From Cliona cf. orientalis (taxonomy: Eukaryota > Porifera > Demospongiae > Clionaida > Clionaidae), in assembly GCA_963930775.1 (NCBI GenBank), contig OZ005707.1, positions 5,022,001-5,086,000 of the forward strand: a stretch of DNA of 64,000 bases, read 5' to 3'. The notes under the pieces are model-generated. The model ran no database searches. It was not told where the DNA came from and saw nothing but the letters and a program-made list of their open reading frames with translations. Of this stretch, positions 38,901 through 51,300 are shown piece by piece (the first letter of the stretch is position 1; the number at the start of each line of letters is the position of its first letter). Position numbers and translations under genes: made by a program.

Positions 38901-41900
38901 ACCTGCTTTATTTGTGAATAGCCTGTAGTGAAAGAGGAATTAGTAGTGTATCATGTATGTTAGGTTAGGCGAAGGGCTAGGTATTGCACATGTAGGTAGA
39001 ATCTACTAGATTGCATCACAATATTAAATTTTATTGTCTGTTAACCTCAGAAACCTTAGAGTGGCCTGGGGTTAAGGATGACTGTACAAGTTTAATTTCC
39101 ACTTACAGTATATCATGTTTCTGGACGGTCATTTTGATCATTGGTTGCTCTGAGCGTGCCCCGTCCACTCACCGGGGTGCCCTAATTAGGCATTTCTGAG
39201 CTGTAGGTTGTGTACACGGACACCATAGGATGGTCTTATCGCGCGTGTCTACAAGACGTTTACATGTCTGGGACAAATGTTTGTGGTGGTAGTAGTTTAT
39301 AAATGGGTATACAATCTCTCAATGGAAGGCCTACCAATAGGGAATCTCTCAGTATGCTAGCTATACACACACACATGCCAGTTTTGGAGATACATTGTGT
39401 ACATACACTCACACACATACTGTATATGTAGCCAAAAATTTCACTAAAACAGAAATTTCGCCAAGTTCATTAACAGAATTTGCGGGGTAATAATTTCATC
39501 AATGAGAGCAAGTGACGAAAATTTCTCCTGGCAAATTTCTAGCTATAGAATATTATATGGTACACATACATGTATATACATATCACAACGCTTACAGCGC
39601 TTGGAACTAAAACATATACATGTACGTGTGTATTAGACTAACGTTTCCCCCCATTTCAGTCATTGGTTGTATTGGAGTACCTGATCAAGACTGGCTCTGA
39701 GCGAGTCTCCCAGCAGTGCAAGGACAACCTCTTCTCCATTCAGACGCTCAAGGACTTCCAGTACATCGACAAAGATGGCAAGGACCAGGGAGCAAATAGT
39801 GAGTGAAACAGAGCACAGCTAGTTTGTTTAATTATAGGGGTTCCCGAAGCTCATAAATCTTGTAGCCGTTTCGCAACTATATTACTGACATTAAAAGAAG
39901 GTTACATAGGAAGTAACAAATTGGCTACTCAGTCCAGGGACTAGTAGCCAAAGTAAAAAGATAGAGTAGCAAATGGCTATTTTGGCTAGTGTGTATGAGA
40001 ACCCCTGTGTTGCTGTATGGCGTGGTAGGTTCATATAGAAAGCTAACATTTTCCTGTTACAGTTAGCTTACCATCAGCTTTTATGGCACTGTTTTGAGTC
40101 TTTTCACATACGATATTTATTTACTAACAAGATAAATCTACAGTATCCGATGTTAGGGGATGTGGTACATGTTACAAGTTCTGCCATGAGATACAGCAAT
40201 AGAAATGGGACTGACCCACAACATCACTAGTGCTGATAGTACGCTAATTGTAGCATAATGGCTGACAATTGTATCTCGTGGCACATAACGTGTACCATAT
40301 CCCCTAACGTCGGATACTGTAGATGTAGGCATTTATCTTATTAGTAAATAAATGCAGTGTTTGAAAAGACGTGCCACAAAAGCTGACATGACAGTAAGCT
40401 ACATGAGTAACAGGAGAATATTAGTTTTTTTATGTACCTACAAGCACTATCATAACTGTACAGCAACAGTTGTTGATGATTATTATCAAGAAACTAATGC
40501 AGTGTATCAGGCTTCATACTATACATGCACAATGTGTGCGACGTGTGAATCGGGGACACTTCCCTCACGTCATTGGAAAGTGTGCTTTAATTTGAATCCT
40601 GTACTACAATGTAGACACATGACATTGTACATTGTGCTCCTACAACTGTGAAAGTCCTTTCAGTATCTTCTGTAATTGAAGATACATTGTAAATATGTTT
40701 TTGCACAACATTGAATATGCTAAACGTAGCATACTCTAACGGTATTGTATGTGTAACCTTGCCCACAGTCCGAGAGAAGGCTAAGCAGCTGGTCTCCCTC
40801 TTGAAGGATGAGGAGAGATTGAAGGACGAGAGAAGAAGAGGTCAACAGGCTCGGGCCAGACATGCGGCCATCTCAAGCAATGCAGAGGACACCCCACCAG
40901 CCAACAAGAAGAAGTGAGTTGCCACTAGTCTAGATCTCGCAAGCCAGATCCTCCTACCTACGAAATAATTGATTTATTATAGGAGGGTCTGGCTTGCATG
41001 CCATAGCTATTCTTTGATCATGCATCCACCAAACTTGATCTTTTGAGGTAGTTATATTAATGTGTGTTTCTCTCTATCTTCGTCTATTGTAGGGTGCAGT
41101 TCAGTGGTGATACAGGCAGTCCATCTAGAGAGTAAGTGGTACATGTAATTCTTAGTACATGTACGTAGTATTGTATAGTTGATCCACCCCACAGTTGTAT
41201 CATATAAAGAGGGAGAGAGAGGGAGGGAGAGAGAGGGAGGGAGAGAGAGAGAGTGGAGAGGAATGGAGGAATTATTATTTATTTAAGAACGGACCCCTTG
41301 TCTGTTCCCCCATTACATCCTCCACGTCTCTCCAGGGATGGTGCGACTGGAACTTTTGAGCAGGATGTTGAGCAGGCCCGCCCCACTGATACCAGTGAGG
41401 AGGAGATGCAGCTGAAGCTGGCTCTCCAGCTCTCCAAGCAGCAGGCGGATGAGGAAGAGAAGCTAAAGTGAGCAAAATCACATGCTATCTACATGTAGCA
41501 CAAACTTTGTGGGGGGGGGGGGGGGGTAACTTCACAGTTTTGCTCAAAAACCAAATTTTGCACCAGATAAACTTTAACCCGCATACATGTAGTCCATAAA
41601 AGGTTTCAGCCTCGAAAGAAAAATCTGTATACCCATATTCCTAGTTGGGCCTAGTACAGTATAGAATTTTCATGAGTAAAAGTGGAGATAGTTTTATACA
41701 CTGTAAGTTGGGATTGATACGTACTGTAAAGTGCTCTACAACAAAATTACATTGAGAAGACTTTCAGTGATACACGCAGTATAGTAACTGTGACCTACCA
41801 GGTTGGCCACCTGACAGTACCATTTCACATAGTGATAGCAGTATACCACATCAGTGTTTTGCCTAAGCTAACTATTTGTTGATATGGAAAGCGCTATGAT

Positions 41901-44821
41901 GACACAGTGTGCTAAAAGTCAACGCTCTAAGTCTCTTAGCTCCGTATGCTGTATATATTTCACTGCAAACATCTGTCTATACAGCATAAGAACACATTGT
42001 GAGTTGGTATATACATCCATGTATGCAGCATTGGAGTTACCTTAATATCGGTACATGGTTCTACATGATAGTTAGATGCTAGTTTTGCATATTCTATGAA
42101 GCAGCGAAGCCGCCAGCATAATTGCAAAATCAGCATCTAAACTATTTTGGTAGCAGTCACTACTGACTCGTAACATACTAATGACTATCACCTCTAACTA
42201 CCCCACAATTTGTGGTTGAAAATTACGTTGCTATGGTAGCTGCTACCAAATGTACATAGCCTAGAGAATAAAATATAATAGTAGGAGTGATACATACACT
42301 GGCATAGGAAGCATGGGTGCACCGGGTGCTGGTGCACCCATGAAATTTCTGAGTGGAACACACACAAAGTCATACTTTGCTCTGAAGTATTTATGTTCAG
42401 ATTGATTTAGTGTACATATAGCCTGGTATCAGAGCACCCATTTACCAACTCATCTTCCTACGCCTATGACATATTGTCACTGTGAAGGTGAACTCTTTTT
42501 TAAACCTCCATAGGAGTCAAGAGGAGGAGTCACTTCGTGCGGCCATTGCTCTCTCGAAGCAGGATACCTTACAGGAGGATGAAGGAGAGACAAGTGAGGA
42601 ACCACCCACAACTAATGGAGAACCTAACCTACTACTAGACTTTAGCAGCACTGGTGAGTCAGCTATATAGACCTCTAGTTACATGTACCTTACTCAAAGG
42701 AAAGTGTTTGTACATATTGTAGGCTATTAGATTACATTTCCCATCTTATTAACCCTCGGTGCATGCGCGAGGGTTACTGTAGTCGTTCTGTGTGTGTGTG
42801 TGTGTGTCTGTCTGTCTGTTACCACGCTAACTGCTACATACCTCGTTTGCGAGTCCAAATTTCGATGTTATAAGGTTCCTTGTGGCATTCCAAACTCATG
42901 ATTTGTGTGGATTTCGTAGAGAACGCTTTGTTCACTAGTTTTGGAGTCATTTGCTGATTCTAAGCTTCTTGACTTCTCCGATCCCGGCCAGCTAACTTTC
43001 GTATAAATAGAACGCTGGGTGTGTCGCACTATATACGGCATAGGCCTAATAGTTATACGCATGCGCGAGGGTTACGAAGGCGGGGTCAGGGGCCATATGG
43101 ATGACGTTGGCAAGAAACGGCATCCAGCAGCGTTGAGCTGGGTTGGCTGAGCGGACTAGGGCTAGGACTGACGGAGCGGTGGTCATGAGTTCGAATCCTG
43201 CTTGATCTTTAGATTTTTTCTTCCACTTTCGAAGCTTTTTTGGCGGGCTAGTTTGCCGGTACTCAATAGCTACCTGCGTAGTATAATATCATTGCTATAA
43301 GTCTGACAGCGCCGAGGGTTTAGCACCAATGGTGTTCATTTTGTTTGGCACTAGCTTACAAAGCTGAGATTGTATGTGTACATGACGTAGCTGCATGGTT
43401 TCATCTATCTACATGTGTAGTTGCCTGAAAATATACATTAAACTTCGTCATGTTCATATATTGCCCTTAGCATTGGCTGATCCGTGGGGAGCCAGCAACA
43501 AGACTGAAGAATCCGAGGCCCTGCCCTCCTACGATGACATCACCAGCGGGGCCATCGGCGACCCCTGGGGGCCAGGAGGGGGGTCAACTGCCGTACCCCC
43601 TCAGCAGGCTCGAATGCCGGCACCACAGCAGCCCACCCAGCCAGTACCACTGGTCGATCCATGGGGATTCTCGCCCTCTGCTGGTGTTACCTCGGCTCCT
43701 CCTCCATCTGGACCTGCAGTTCCTCCCACCCAACCTCAGGCAAATCCCGAGTAAGTAGACCGTAGAACATTGATTTCGTGTGCACTCTGTCTGTTTTTTC
43801 GCTGTTACGGAAAATTATTTGGCCCTTTTACTATAATAATTATTACTGAACAACTGTACGTGTACAACAGTGTGTGTACATTTATGGTACAGTATAGAAC
43901 TCTGATGTATATTTCTTTTCTTTCAGTCCATGGGGTCTAAATTCCACAGCGGGTCCTGTCCAGCCTGATCCTTTTGACCTGTCATCCCTCAACCTTCCTC
44001 CCATCGATCCCTCCACCACAGTCCAACCAGTCAAGGTGACTCATAAAAACTTAGATAATAGATACATACACGTCTTCTAAGTGCACATGAGGATCATTAG
44101 CTTTTGTCTAGGCACTTTGTAGCTCTACTGTATTTGGAAGAAGCATAGGCTAAGCCTTGCATGATATGTGCATGATATATGTGAACATAATATCTTCCAC
44201 CAAATTTAGCCCTGCGATCGTGATCATGTACATATACACTGTAGCCTATAAGTACTGGCACCCTACGTCATTACTATTTCTCGCAGTCTGACAGAATAGA
44301 GGACCAATTTCTCGGTGACCTTGGTCAGCTGGTGAACCTTGACCTCCTATCGGGCCCGCCCCCTCCGAAGATGGGTGGTGGGCCGTCGCCAGCGAACCCC
44401 TTCGGGACTGCTTCGTCCAACCTCCAGCAGTCGCTTAACCCCTTTGAAGCCAACAAGCCACCTGCTCCAAGTCTCAACCAGATTGCTGCCAACAAACAAC
44501 CCTATGGGGGACCGAGTGAGTAGAGTTGGTAGTTAAATTTTAAGGAGGTTATGTAATAGAGGATGCATGATACTTTTCTACATGTATACTGTAATTAGCC
44601 ATGTATTGTGGAGTTGCCAGTCTGTTTCATATCTTATTCTTACTCTTTCATTCTCCTCTCCCTTCCTCTCTTTCTCCCTGTCTCTCTCCCCCTCCCTCCC
44701 TCCTCTCTCTCTAGACCTTCCCCCTCCCCTTGTCCCCACAGGTGGGTCCCAGGGCAGTTCCCCCATCCTCCCTCGCCACCAACAACCTAGTCCTAATCAG
44801 TCCTACAACCCCTTCAGCTGA
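35914..44821 (+). CDS. EPN: Epsin (ENTH-domain endocytic adaptor)
   Basis: Eleven exons give 513 aa: 35914-35936, 38689-38887, 39660-39798, 40769-40913, 41093-41131, 41336-41467, 42514-42653, 43471-43750, 43927-44035, 44287-44515, 44715-44821. The tiny first exon (MSKFRREL) was found by phase and similarity to the epsin N-terminus, across a 2.75-kb intron. The ENTH domain (about 1-145) is strongly conserved (KVREATSNDPWGPSS, WKRLNDHGKNWRHVYK, IKTGSERVSQQC, LKDFQYIDKDGKDQG), binding PtdIns(4,5)P2 at coated pits. Then come two ubiquitin-interacting motifs (LKLALQLSKQQ; EEESLRAAIALSKQ), a clathrin box LLLDF and a second LVNLDLL, four DPW motifs plus DPF for AP-2, and three NPF motifs for EH-domain partners, the last at the C-terminus. 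All canonical epsin parts are present and intact. Confidence 0.95.
40052..40414. mobile_element. Long foldback element in epsin intron 3
   Basis: Two arms of about 140 bp (40052-40192 and 40271-40414) are inverted copies, for example ACAGTATCCGATGTTAGGGG left and ACAGTATCCGACGTTAGGGG from the right arm's minus strand, separated by 78 bp. A transcript would form a long imperfect hairpin. No coding capacity. Confidence 0.8.
42751..43320. mobile_element. Non-autonomous element with 12-bp inverted ends and a tRNA-like core
   Basis: Ends AACCCTCGGTGC (42751-42762) and GCGCCGAGGGTT (43309-43320) are inverted with one mismatch. The element includes a TG microsatellite (about 42792-42810), a second copy of the motif GCATGCGCGAGGGTTAC (about 43052), and a tRNA-like segment at about 43138-43206. 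Sits in epsin intron 7. A diverged relative of the left end may be present near 33730. Confidence 0.5.
43138..43206 (+). repeat. tRNA-derived (SINE-like) segment
   Basis: Shows a Leu/Ser-tRNA-like A box (TGGCTGAGCGGACTAGG) and a B box (GAGTTCGAATCC) at the right spacing for a polymerase III internal promoter. The acceptor-stem ends do not pair (5' GCTGGG against 3' CTTGATC), so it is not a functional tRNA gene; a SINE head or a co-opted promoter is more likely. A T run follows at 43214-43219. Confidence 0.5.
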
Positions 44822-45210
44822 GAGAGACACACACACACATAGATATCACTGTCTACTCTTTTGCAGTGAATTTTATTTTAAACGGATGTTGAGTCAATAT
44901 TGTCATGCAGTGTTATTTGTACACCCCACATTACAGAATGTTCATAATAATTATTATAATGTTATACTAGGCAAATTTATGTGAATTATATGATCAGTTT
45001 GCTTGGTGCATTTTTAGGTACATTATTATTATTTCAATCTTTCTTTTTGGCATAATGTGTGCTATATTACCAGTATAAAGTTTATGTGTAAGGTTCTATA
45101 ATATTATAATATATTATCATACTGGAGCCAATAGGCCACAATGTTATTATGTTAGTACTACACATACTACCAGCTTTCTAGTTGTTTTATTCAACTAGTT
45201 TAATTATAAC
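44822..45210. other. Convergent 3' region after epsin
   Basis: AT-rich, with CACACACACA just after the epsin stop and several ATTATTAT patches; holds the epsin 3' UTR. No gene seen. Confidence 0.6.
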
Positions 45211-46540
45211 CTAGCTCTTGTACACCACATGGGAAGGCAGGATCACTGGTATAATCATCAGCTGAAGACTCGATAGCTGAATCCCACAAGTCAGAGGTCG
45301 TTGAAGTATTCTCATCTGGATGGGCCATCTCAGTGGATGGGCTAGGAGGGCCAGGGCCTGTTGAAGTGCTAGTGACTTGGGTGGGTGCACTAGAAACTGG
45401 CCAGAGAACTGCAACTGTTTTTGATGGGTTCCCATAATGGACCAAAATAGAGCAGTGTACTTTTCTGGTGGGACGGAACCAAAACGATGGTATCTCGGCA
45501 TTGGAGGCTGGATGTCTCCTGCATCTTGTAGTTTAATACTGATTGTCCCGCTATTACAGATTAAACAAAGATACACCCCTGTTGAGGAAATTCGTCAAAA
45601 CTTCCAATCCAATACAATGAATGATTAATCTGTGCAAGTAGTACCCCCAATAAAGTACCATGCATTTTAGGCACAGGATCGTCACTTGAACACGCGCAGC
45701 TTGGTTTTCTGACGACCCTGTACCTACTACTATATGGAGCTAGTCCACTGAACCAGAAAATGCACTAACTTTAAAAAGCATCTAAGCTACAATTCCACAC
45801 AAACAAAGACCCCATATATAGGTTTGTACCAGACGTAAGTTACCCAGAACTTTTTGCCTAGCCTATCGCCTGGCGTCTATGGGTGTGCATTATTTAGAGC
45901 TCGAGTTACAAACTGTCCCCCATGCATGCACTACATTATGCACAGTATATGGTTACAAAATAGCACACGGTATTACCTGAAGTCTCTTTCTTTTTTTTTC
46001 AGGAGACTGACTAAATCGACTGTGTTTGCTTCAGTACAAGTTATGTGGCCCTTGAAACCAGGGTCACTTCCTCCCACAGCATGTTCGTGGTTTGCAAAGG
46101 TACTCCATGTGGTTGTGTACACGTACGTGTAGGAAACGTGGGGCAGTGGGAGCGCTTGCCCCACTGGCTGCAAGTAGTGGGGGGCATTGCCCCCACAACC
46201 AGAGCCATCCAGTATTTGTTGTATTAGCCCCGGCAATTGGTTCACCACATGAAATTCATGAACAAGTGTAGCTACAAGGTATGCTCTACTTATCTTACTA
46301 CTTAATACTTCTCACTGAATCTCAGTCACTACAGCCAGAAACACTTGCCTGCCTCCCCTACTAGTATACTGCCATGCCCCGATAGTGCAACAATGGGGTA
46401 GTACCGCAGCTGTTATCAAAAAGTCCACACCATTGGTCGGTGTAATCACATGACTTAGCTTGCGCGCGCCTCTTATATGGGCTGGCTGGCCTAGTGGCAG
46501 AGCTAGTGGCAATTTCGGAGCGGACACATCATGCATGGCT
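45211..46540 (-). CDS. Unrecognised minus-strand exons
   Basis: Three open segments carry splice signals: one ending at a GTGAGA donor at 46316, one ending at a GTAATA donor at 45977 in phase 2, and a 113-codon terminal one beginning after TAG at 45550 in the matching phase (about KKKERDF-SGTISIKLQDAGDIQPP). The joined peptide (YHRFGSVPPEKYTALFWSIM and so on) matches nothing I know. In the last exon the original frame stays open to a stop at 45211, but another frame there reads a more natural acidic Ser/Thr-rich tail ending QELGYN, so a frameshift is possible. The joint from the first segment to the second was not resolved. It may be a gene fragment or pseudogene. Confidence 0.3.
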
Positions 46541-46559
46541 ATTAACTACGTGCGGGAGG

Positions 46560-47740
46560 AAGAGTGGCAGAAAAAGAAGACTCAAGGAGGACGTGTGAAT
46601 ACTGGGTGGGCTAAGGAAGAGAGGAAGAAAAAAGAATCGAGGATGTGTACTGGGACGGTGGGTTACTAGGTTTATAAGGAAAAGAGGCAAAAAAATAAAG
46701 AATTAAGAGTCAAGAGATGTATGAAGGTACTGTGTGGGCTACTAGGTTATGGAAGAGCGGCAAACAGAGGAGGAAACATTTGAGGGGGGTGTGTGAGGGT
46801 ACTGGGCAGGCTACTAGGCTAAGGAAGAGTGGCAAAAAGAGGGGACGTGTGAGGGTACTGGGATAGTGGGCTACTAGGTTATGGAAGAGAGGCAAAAAGA
46901 AGCGTCGAAGGACATGTGAGGGTACCGGGTGGGCTACTAGGTTAAGGAAGAGAGGCAAAAAAATGAAAAAAAAAGAAGTCGAGGGGGACGTGTGAGGGTA
47001 CTGGGTGGGCTACTAGGTTAAGGAAGAGAGGCAAAAAAATGAAGAAAAAAAAGAAGTCGAGGGGGACGTGTGAGGGTACTGGGTGGGCTACTAGGTTAAG
47101 GAAGAGAGGCCAAAGAAAGAGAGAAGATTGAGGGGGATGTATGAGGGTACTGGGCAGGCTACTAGGTTAAGGAAGAGAGGCCAAAGAAAGAGAGAAGACT
47201 GAGGGGGATGTATGAGGGTACTGGGCAGGCTACTAGGTTAAGAAAGAGAGGCAAAAAATGAAAAAAAAAAACAGGAAGAGTCGAGGGGGGCATGTGAGGG
47301 TACTGGGTGGGCTACTAGGTTATGGAAGAGAGGCAAAAAGAAGCGTCGAGGGACGTGTGAGGGTACCGGGTGGGTTACTAGGTTAAGGAAGAGAGGCTAA
47401 AAAATGAAAAAAAAAACCAGGAAGAGTCGAGGGGGATGTATGAGGGTACTGGGTGGGCTACTAGGTTAAGGAAGAGAGGCAAAAAAATGAAAAAAAACAG
47501 GAAGAGTCGAGGGGGACGTGTGAGGGTACTGGGCGGGTTACTAGGTTAAGGAAGAGTGGCAAAAAGAAAATTTGAGGGGGGACGTGTGAGGGTACTGGGA
47601 TGGTGGGCTACTAGATTCTACATTATGGAAGAGAAGCAACAAAGGGGAAAAAAGGAGAGTCGAGGGATGTGTGAGAGTACTGCATGGGCTACTATATATA
47701 TATAGGTTAAGAAAAAGTGGCAGAAAAAAGGATGTGTGAG
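46560..47740. repeat. Minisatellite, unit about 70-78 bp
   Basis: More than a dozen tandem copies of a unit built from GAGGGTACTGGGTGGGCTAC, TAGGTTAAGGAAGAGAGGC, an A-rich stretch and GAGGGGGACGTGTG. Copies vary in the A-run length and by point changes; the ends are more diverged than the middle. Confidence 0.92.
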
Positions 47741-48129
47741 TGTAAATAAAACAAACAGATGAAGCAATATTGAAATGTGGGAGTATTATTTAGTATGTTA
47801 CAACACTAGAGATCAGGTGTAGGCAAAGGTAAATAGATTCAGTGACATACAATGGTCATACTGGAATAATTAATGATAGATGGGGTTGAGAAGTAAGCTG
47901 CTGATGTATACAGGGATGAAATGAAGCAGTAAGGTAGTTGTAATTATACCATACCAAGTGCTTATTAAGCTGTCGTATGTAGCGAGAGGGCATGTAACCT
48001 GCATAATACTAACATAGACGGTGAAATTCTAATAGTTATATACTAAGAATAGCAAAACGTTTGCTTAGTATAGGCAACAGTACCTGGTTTTATAGCGACC
48101 TACTTCCATGCTAAGGCTTTGTTGGTAGC

Positions 48130-48720
48130 ACCAAAGATCCAGAAGGCAACACCGATCATGGAGACAAGTGAAAATGAGGCTATATTCAAGTCAATCATAG
48201 ACGGTGGCGGTGACAAACAACTCTGAGCTGACAAAATGCCATCACACTGTATAAGACTAAGCTGGGGTCATGAGACGTCGAAGGTCTTCATTCTAAGCTA
48301 GTCTTCGATGAAACAACAAAACCAGAAGCATTCCCCATCGCTTCTGTCTCCGTAAAGTGAATGGGAGCTTTACACTGCTGGAGACTCAGACTCGGCTCAA
48401 TTTTGTTACTGACACTTGGCAGCGTTGAGAACCATCTGAAAGGACCATGATAGTCTCTCTTTTAAGTCAAATCTCAAAAAGAATGGGCTGACAAGCCGTC
48501 AAACAAAATTTCATAGCTAATCAAAAATCCATTGTTAGTAACATGTAAGATTTCGCCGTCTACGTATGTTACATGCCCTCTCACCGCCGAACGGCTTGAT
48601 GACCATATACTTATCAATGAGGATAGTCTCTTGTGATTCTCTCAACATTGGGCTCCAGATACATTGCTCGATACTTCTTTTTGTACTATAGCCTGTACCA
48701 TAGTATCCCAGTGGCACTTA
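48130..48720 (-). CDS. Possible exon remnants, unrecognised
   Basis: A minus-strand open stretch entering from 48717 (GTGYSTKRSIEQC...DKYMVIKPFG) reaches a good GTGAGA donor; in phase, the next AG leads to DGSQRCQVSVTKLSRV and a stop. A separate hydrophobic C-terminal frame ends FWIFGATNKALAWK at about 48110. Composition looks protein-like, but family and exon order are unknown. Just beyond 48717, plus-strand sequence (CCTGTATAGGTACTTAGCC) resembles 38517-38570, so a repeated element is nearby. Confidence 0.2.
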
Positions 48721-49414
48721 TTCGGCCTGTATAGGTACTTAGCCAGGATATAACTTGCACGTTTGTACAGTAGCTGCTGCATTGACCTCATGGGAACTTA
48801 CCTGGCCATGGAGTCTCTACGTATACTGTGATCTATAAGTATGGTATGTAATAATGATTGTTTGCTGGTTCTCTGTAATTGTTTGCCTTGGTCTTTCATC
48901 AGAAACTAGACAACAGTCAAGATACAGTATGATCTTTGTGGCCAACTTCATGAGAAGTGGCATGGTCCATTGCCCTCCCTCCCCCCCCCCCCCCCCACAC
49001 ACACACACACATTCAATATTGATCATCGTACAGTATGTTGCCACTGGAAATGAGTCGAAAGTTGCCTCAGTTACTCAAAGCACACCTGACTCTCAAATCA
49101 GCAGGAATAGTGAATCAGCTCAAGGAACGCTCTGTGACATGCACTTATGTGGAGTATAAAACGAACATTTATACTAAAAGACACAACACAAAATAATTTT
49201 ATTTATCTAGCTGCTAAATGTGTAGAATAGTATTATTTCTACTCTGTGACATGCAGTTCATGATTTTATGTACAATGTCATGTATCTCTTATCCTATAAT
49301 AATTACATGTATACCAACAGATGTGCAAGTATTATTTTTTCTAATAGGTGGGTGGTGGGTGGGGAAGTCTTTTTGTATAGGTAGGGGTTGGTATAAAAAC
49401 AATTGAATAATTGC

Positions 49415-50500
49415 TAAGTATGTGTTGCCATATAGAAGTATTGTGTTGCCCGTGTTGCCATATAGAAGTATTGTGTTGCTCTAGCTAAGTATGTGTTGCC
49501 ATATAGAAGTATTGTGTTGCCCGTGTTGCCATATAGAAGTATTGTGTTGCTCTAGCTAAGTATGTGTTGCCATATAGAAGTATTGTGTTGTCCTAGCTAA
49601 GTATTGTGTTGCCCTAGCTAAGTATTGTGTTGCCCGTGTGGCTCTAGCTAAGTATTGTGTTGCCCGTGTTGCTCTAGCTAAGTATGTGTTGCCCCGTGTT
49701 GCCATTTACAAGTGTTGTGTTGCCCGTGTTGCCATATAGAAGTATTGTGTTGCCCGTGTTGCTCTAGCTAAGTATGTGTTGCCCCGTGTTGCCATTTACA
49801 AGTGTTGTGTTGCCCGTGTTGCCCTAGCTAAGTATTGCGTTGCCCCGTGTTGCCATATAGAAGTATTGTGTTGCCCGTGTTGCTCTAGCTAAGTATGTGT
49901 TGCCCCGTGTTGCCATATACAAGTGTTGTGTTGCCCGTGTTGCCCTAGCTAAGTATTGTGTTGCCCGTGTTGCTCTAGCTAAGTATGTGTTGCCCCGTGT
50001 TGCCATTTACAAGTGTTGTGTTGCCCGTGTTGCCCTAGCTAAGTATTGTGTTGCCCCGTGTTGCCATATAGAAGTATTGTGTTGCCCGTGTTGCTCTAGC
50101 TAAGTATGTGTTGCCCCGTGTTGCCATATACAAGTATTGTGTTGCCCGTGTTGTCCTAGCTAAGTATTGTGTTGCCCGTGTTGCCATATAGAAGTATTGT
50201 GTTGCCCGTGTTGCTCTAGCTAAGTATGTGTTGCCCCGTGTTGCCATATACAAGTGTTGTGTTGCCCGTGTTGCCCTAGCTAAGTATTGTGTTGCCCGTG
50301 TTGCCATATAGAAGTTGTGTTGCCCGTGTTGCTCTATAGCTAAGCATGTGTTGCCATATAGAAGTATTGTGTTGCCCGTGTTGCTCTAGCTAAGTATGTG
50401 TTGTCCTAGCTAAGTATTGCGTTGCCCCGTGTTGCCATATAGCTAAGTATGGTGTTGCCATAATAGAAGTATTGTGTTGCCCATGTTGCCATGGCTAAGT
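49415..50500. repeat. Minisatellite, nested units about 28-30 bp
   Basis: About 1.1 kb built from two alternating phrases, TGTTGCCATATAGAAGTATT and TTGCTCTAGCTAAGTATGTG, linked by GTGTTGCCCGTG. Higher-order units of about 110-120 bp recur in the centre. Because units lack stops, long repetitive frames stay open on both strands (for example ATRATQYLAR on the minus strand), which I do not regard as genes. Confidence 0.93.
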
Positions 50501-51300
50501 CTGGTTTTGATATATATATATATATATTTGTCACGTGACCTGACCAATCAGATCCTTACTTTGATAGGTAGTCATATGACCCTATTTTGGGGCTGTTGCG
50601 GACCAATAGCGTTGACTCTTTGATAGGAGCTGCGGGATACCTCACAATGGGCGTGGTTTGAAAGTAATGTAGGTGTGGTCAAAAAATTCGCGCGCTACGC
50701 GCGCATCTGCCCCCACAATCTGTAGCATCTTCCTACGCCTGTGGTACATACTGGTAGCAAAATAAACTGCATTATTTTAGTGAAGCTGGAGCCAGACAAA
50801 CCACAGCTGTATTTAGCTACATGCAGTAGAGTCGAGTGGTACGATGAAATGACAGTCAATGCAGGAATTGTGTGTTATCTAGAGCACTACTATGCAACTT
50901 ATACTCTTCCTGCTAAATATTACTTTACTGAGGTGATTGAATCATCACTAGCCAAATTGAAAAAATGGCAGCTAGGCAACGGGCCAATGGCCAATAAAAT
51001 AATTTATAGCCTAACCACACTCAAAACTGTATCATGCTTTTCCACACTGCATGCATGGACTAGGACCAATGCATAGTGAACTCATAATACAATAGGAACA
51101 CTAACAAAGATATTTATCACATGATCACAACAAAGAGTACCTGACTCAATATTATAAAAAAAAAACACACATGATAAGTCTACCTGTATTTGCAGAATGA
51201 AAGACCAGTTGAGTTTTACAGAAGAAAATTGAGACAATGAAGGAGAGAGAGAGAAGTAGATGGTGTAGTAGCTTTGGAGCACTGATGGTCGGTAGTCCAG

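Noticed and set aside
49824-50307. Long repetitive minus-strand frames (ATRATQYLAR repeats)
   Set aside because: They arise because the minisatellite unit lacks stops; the other strand is equally open and there are no splice or start features.
46560-50500. CRISPR-like repeat array
   Set aside because: Units are contiguous without unique spacers and the genome is eukaryotic; these are minisatellites.
50741-51076. 111-codon plus-strand frame
   Set aside because: No recognisable domain, no splice partners, and lies in repeat-rich DNA; could be chance.
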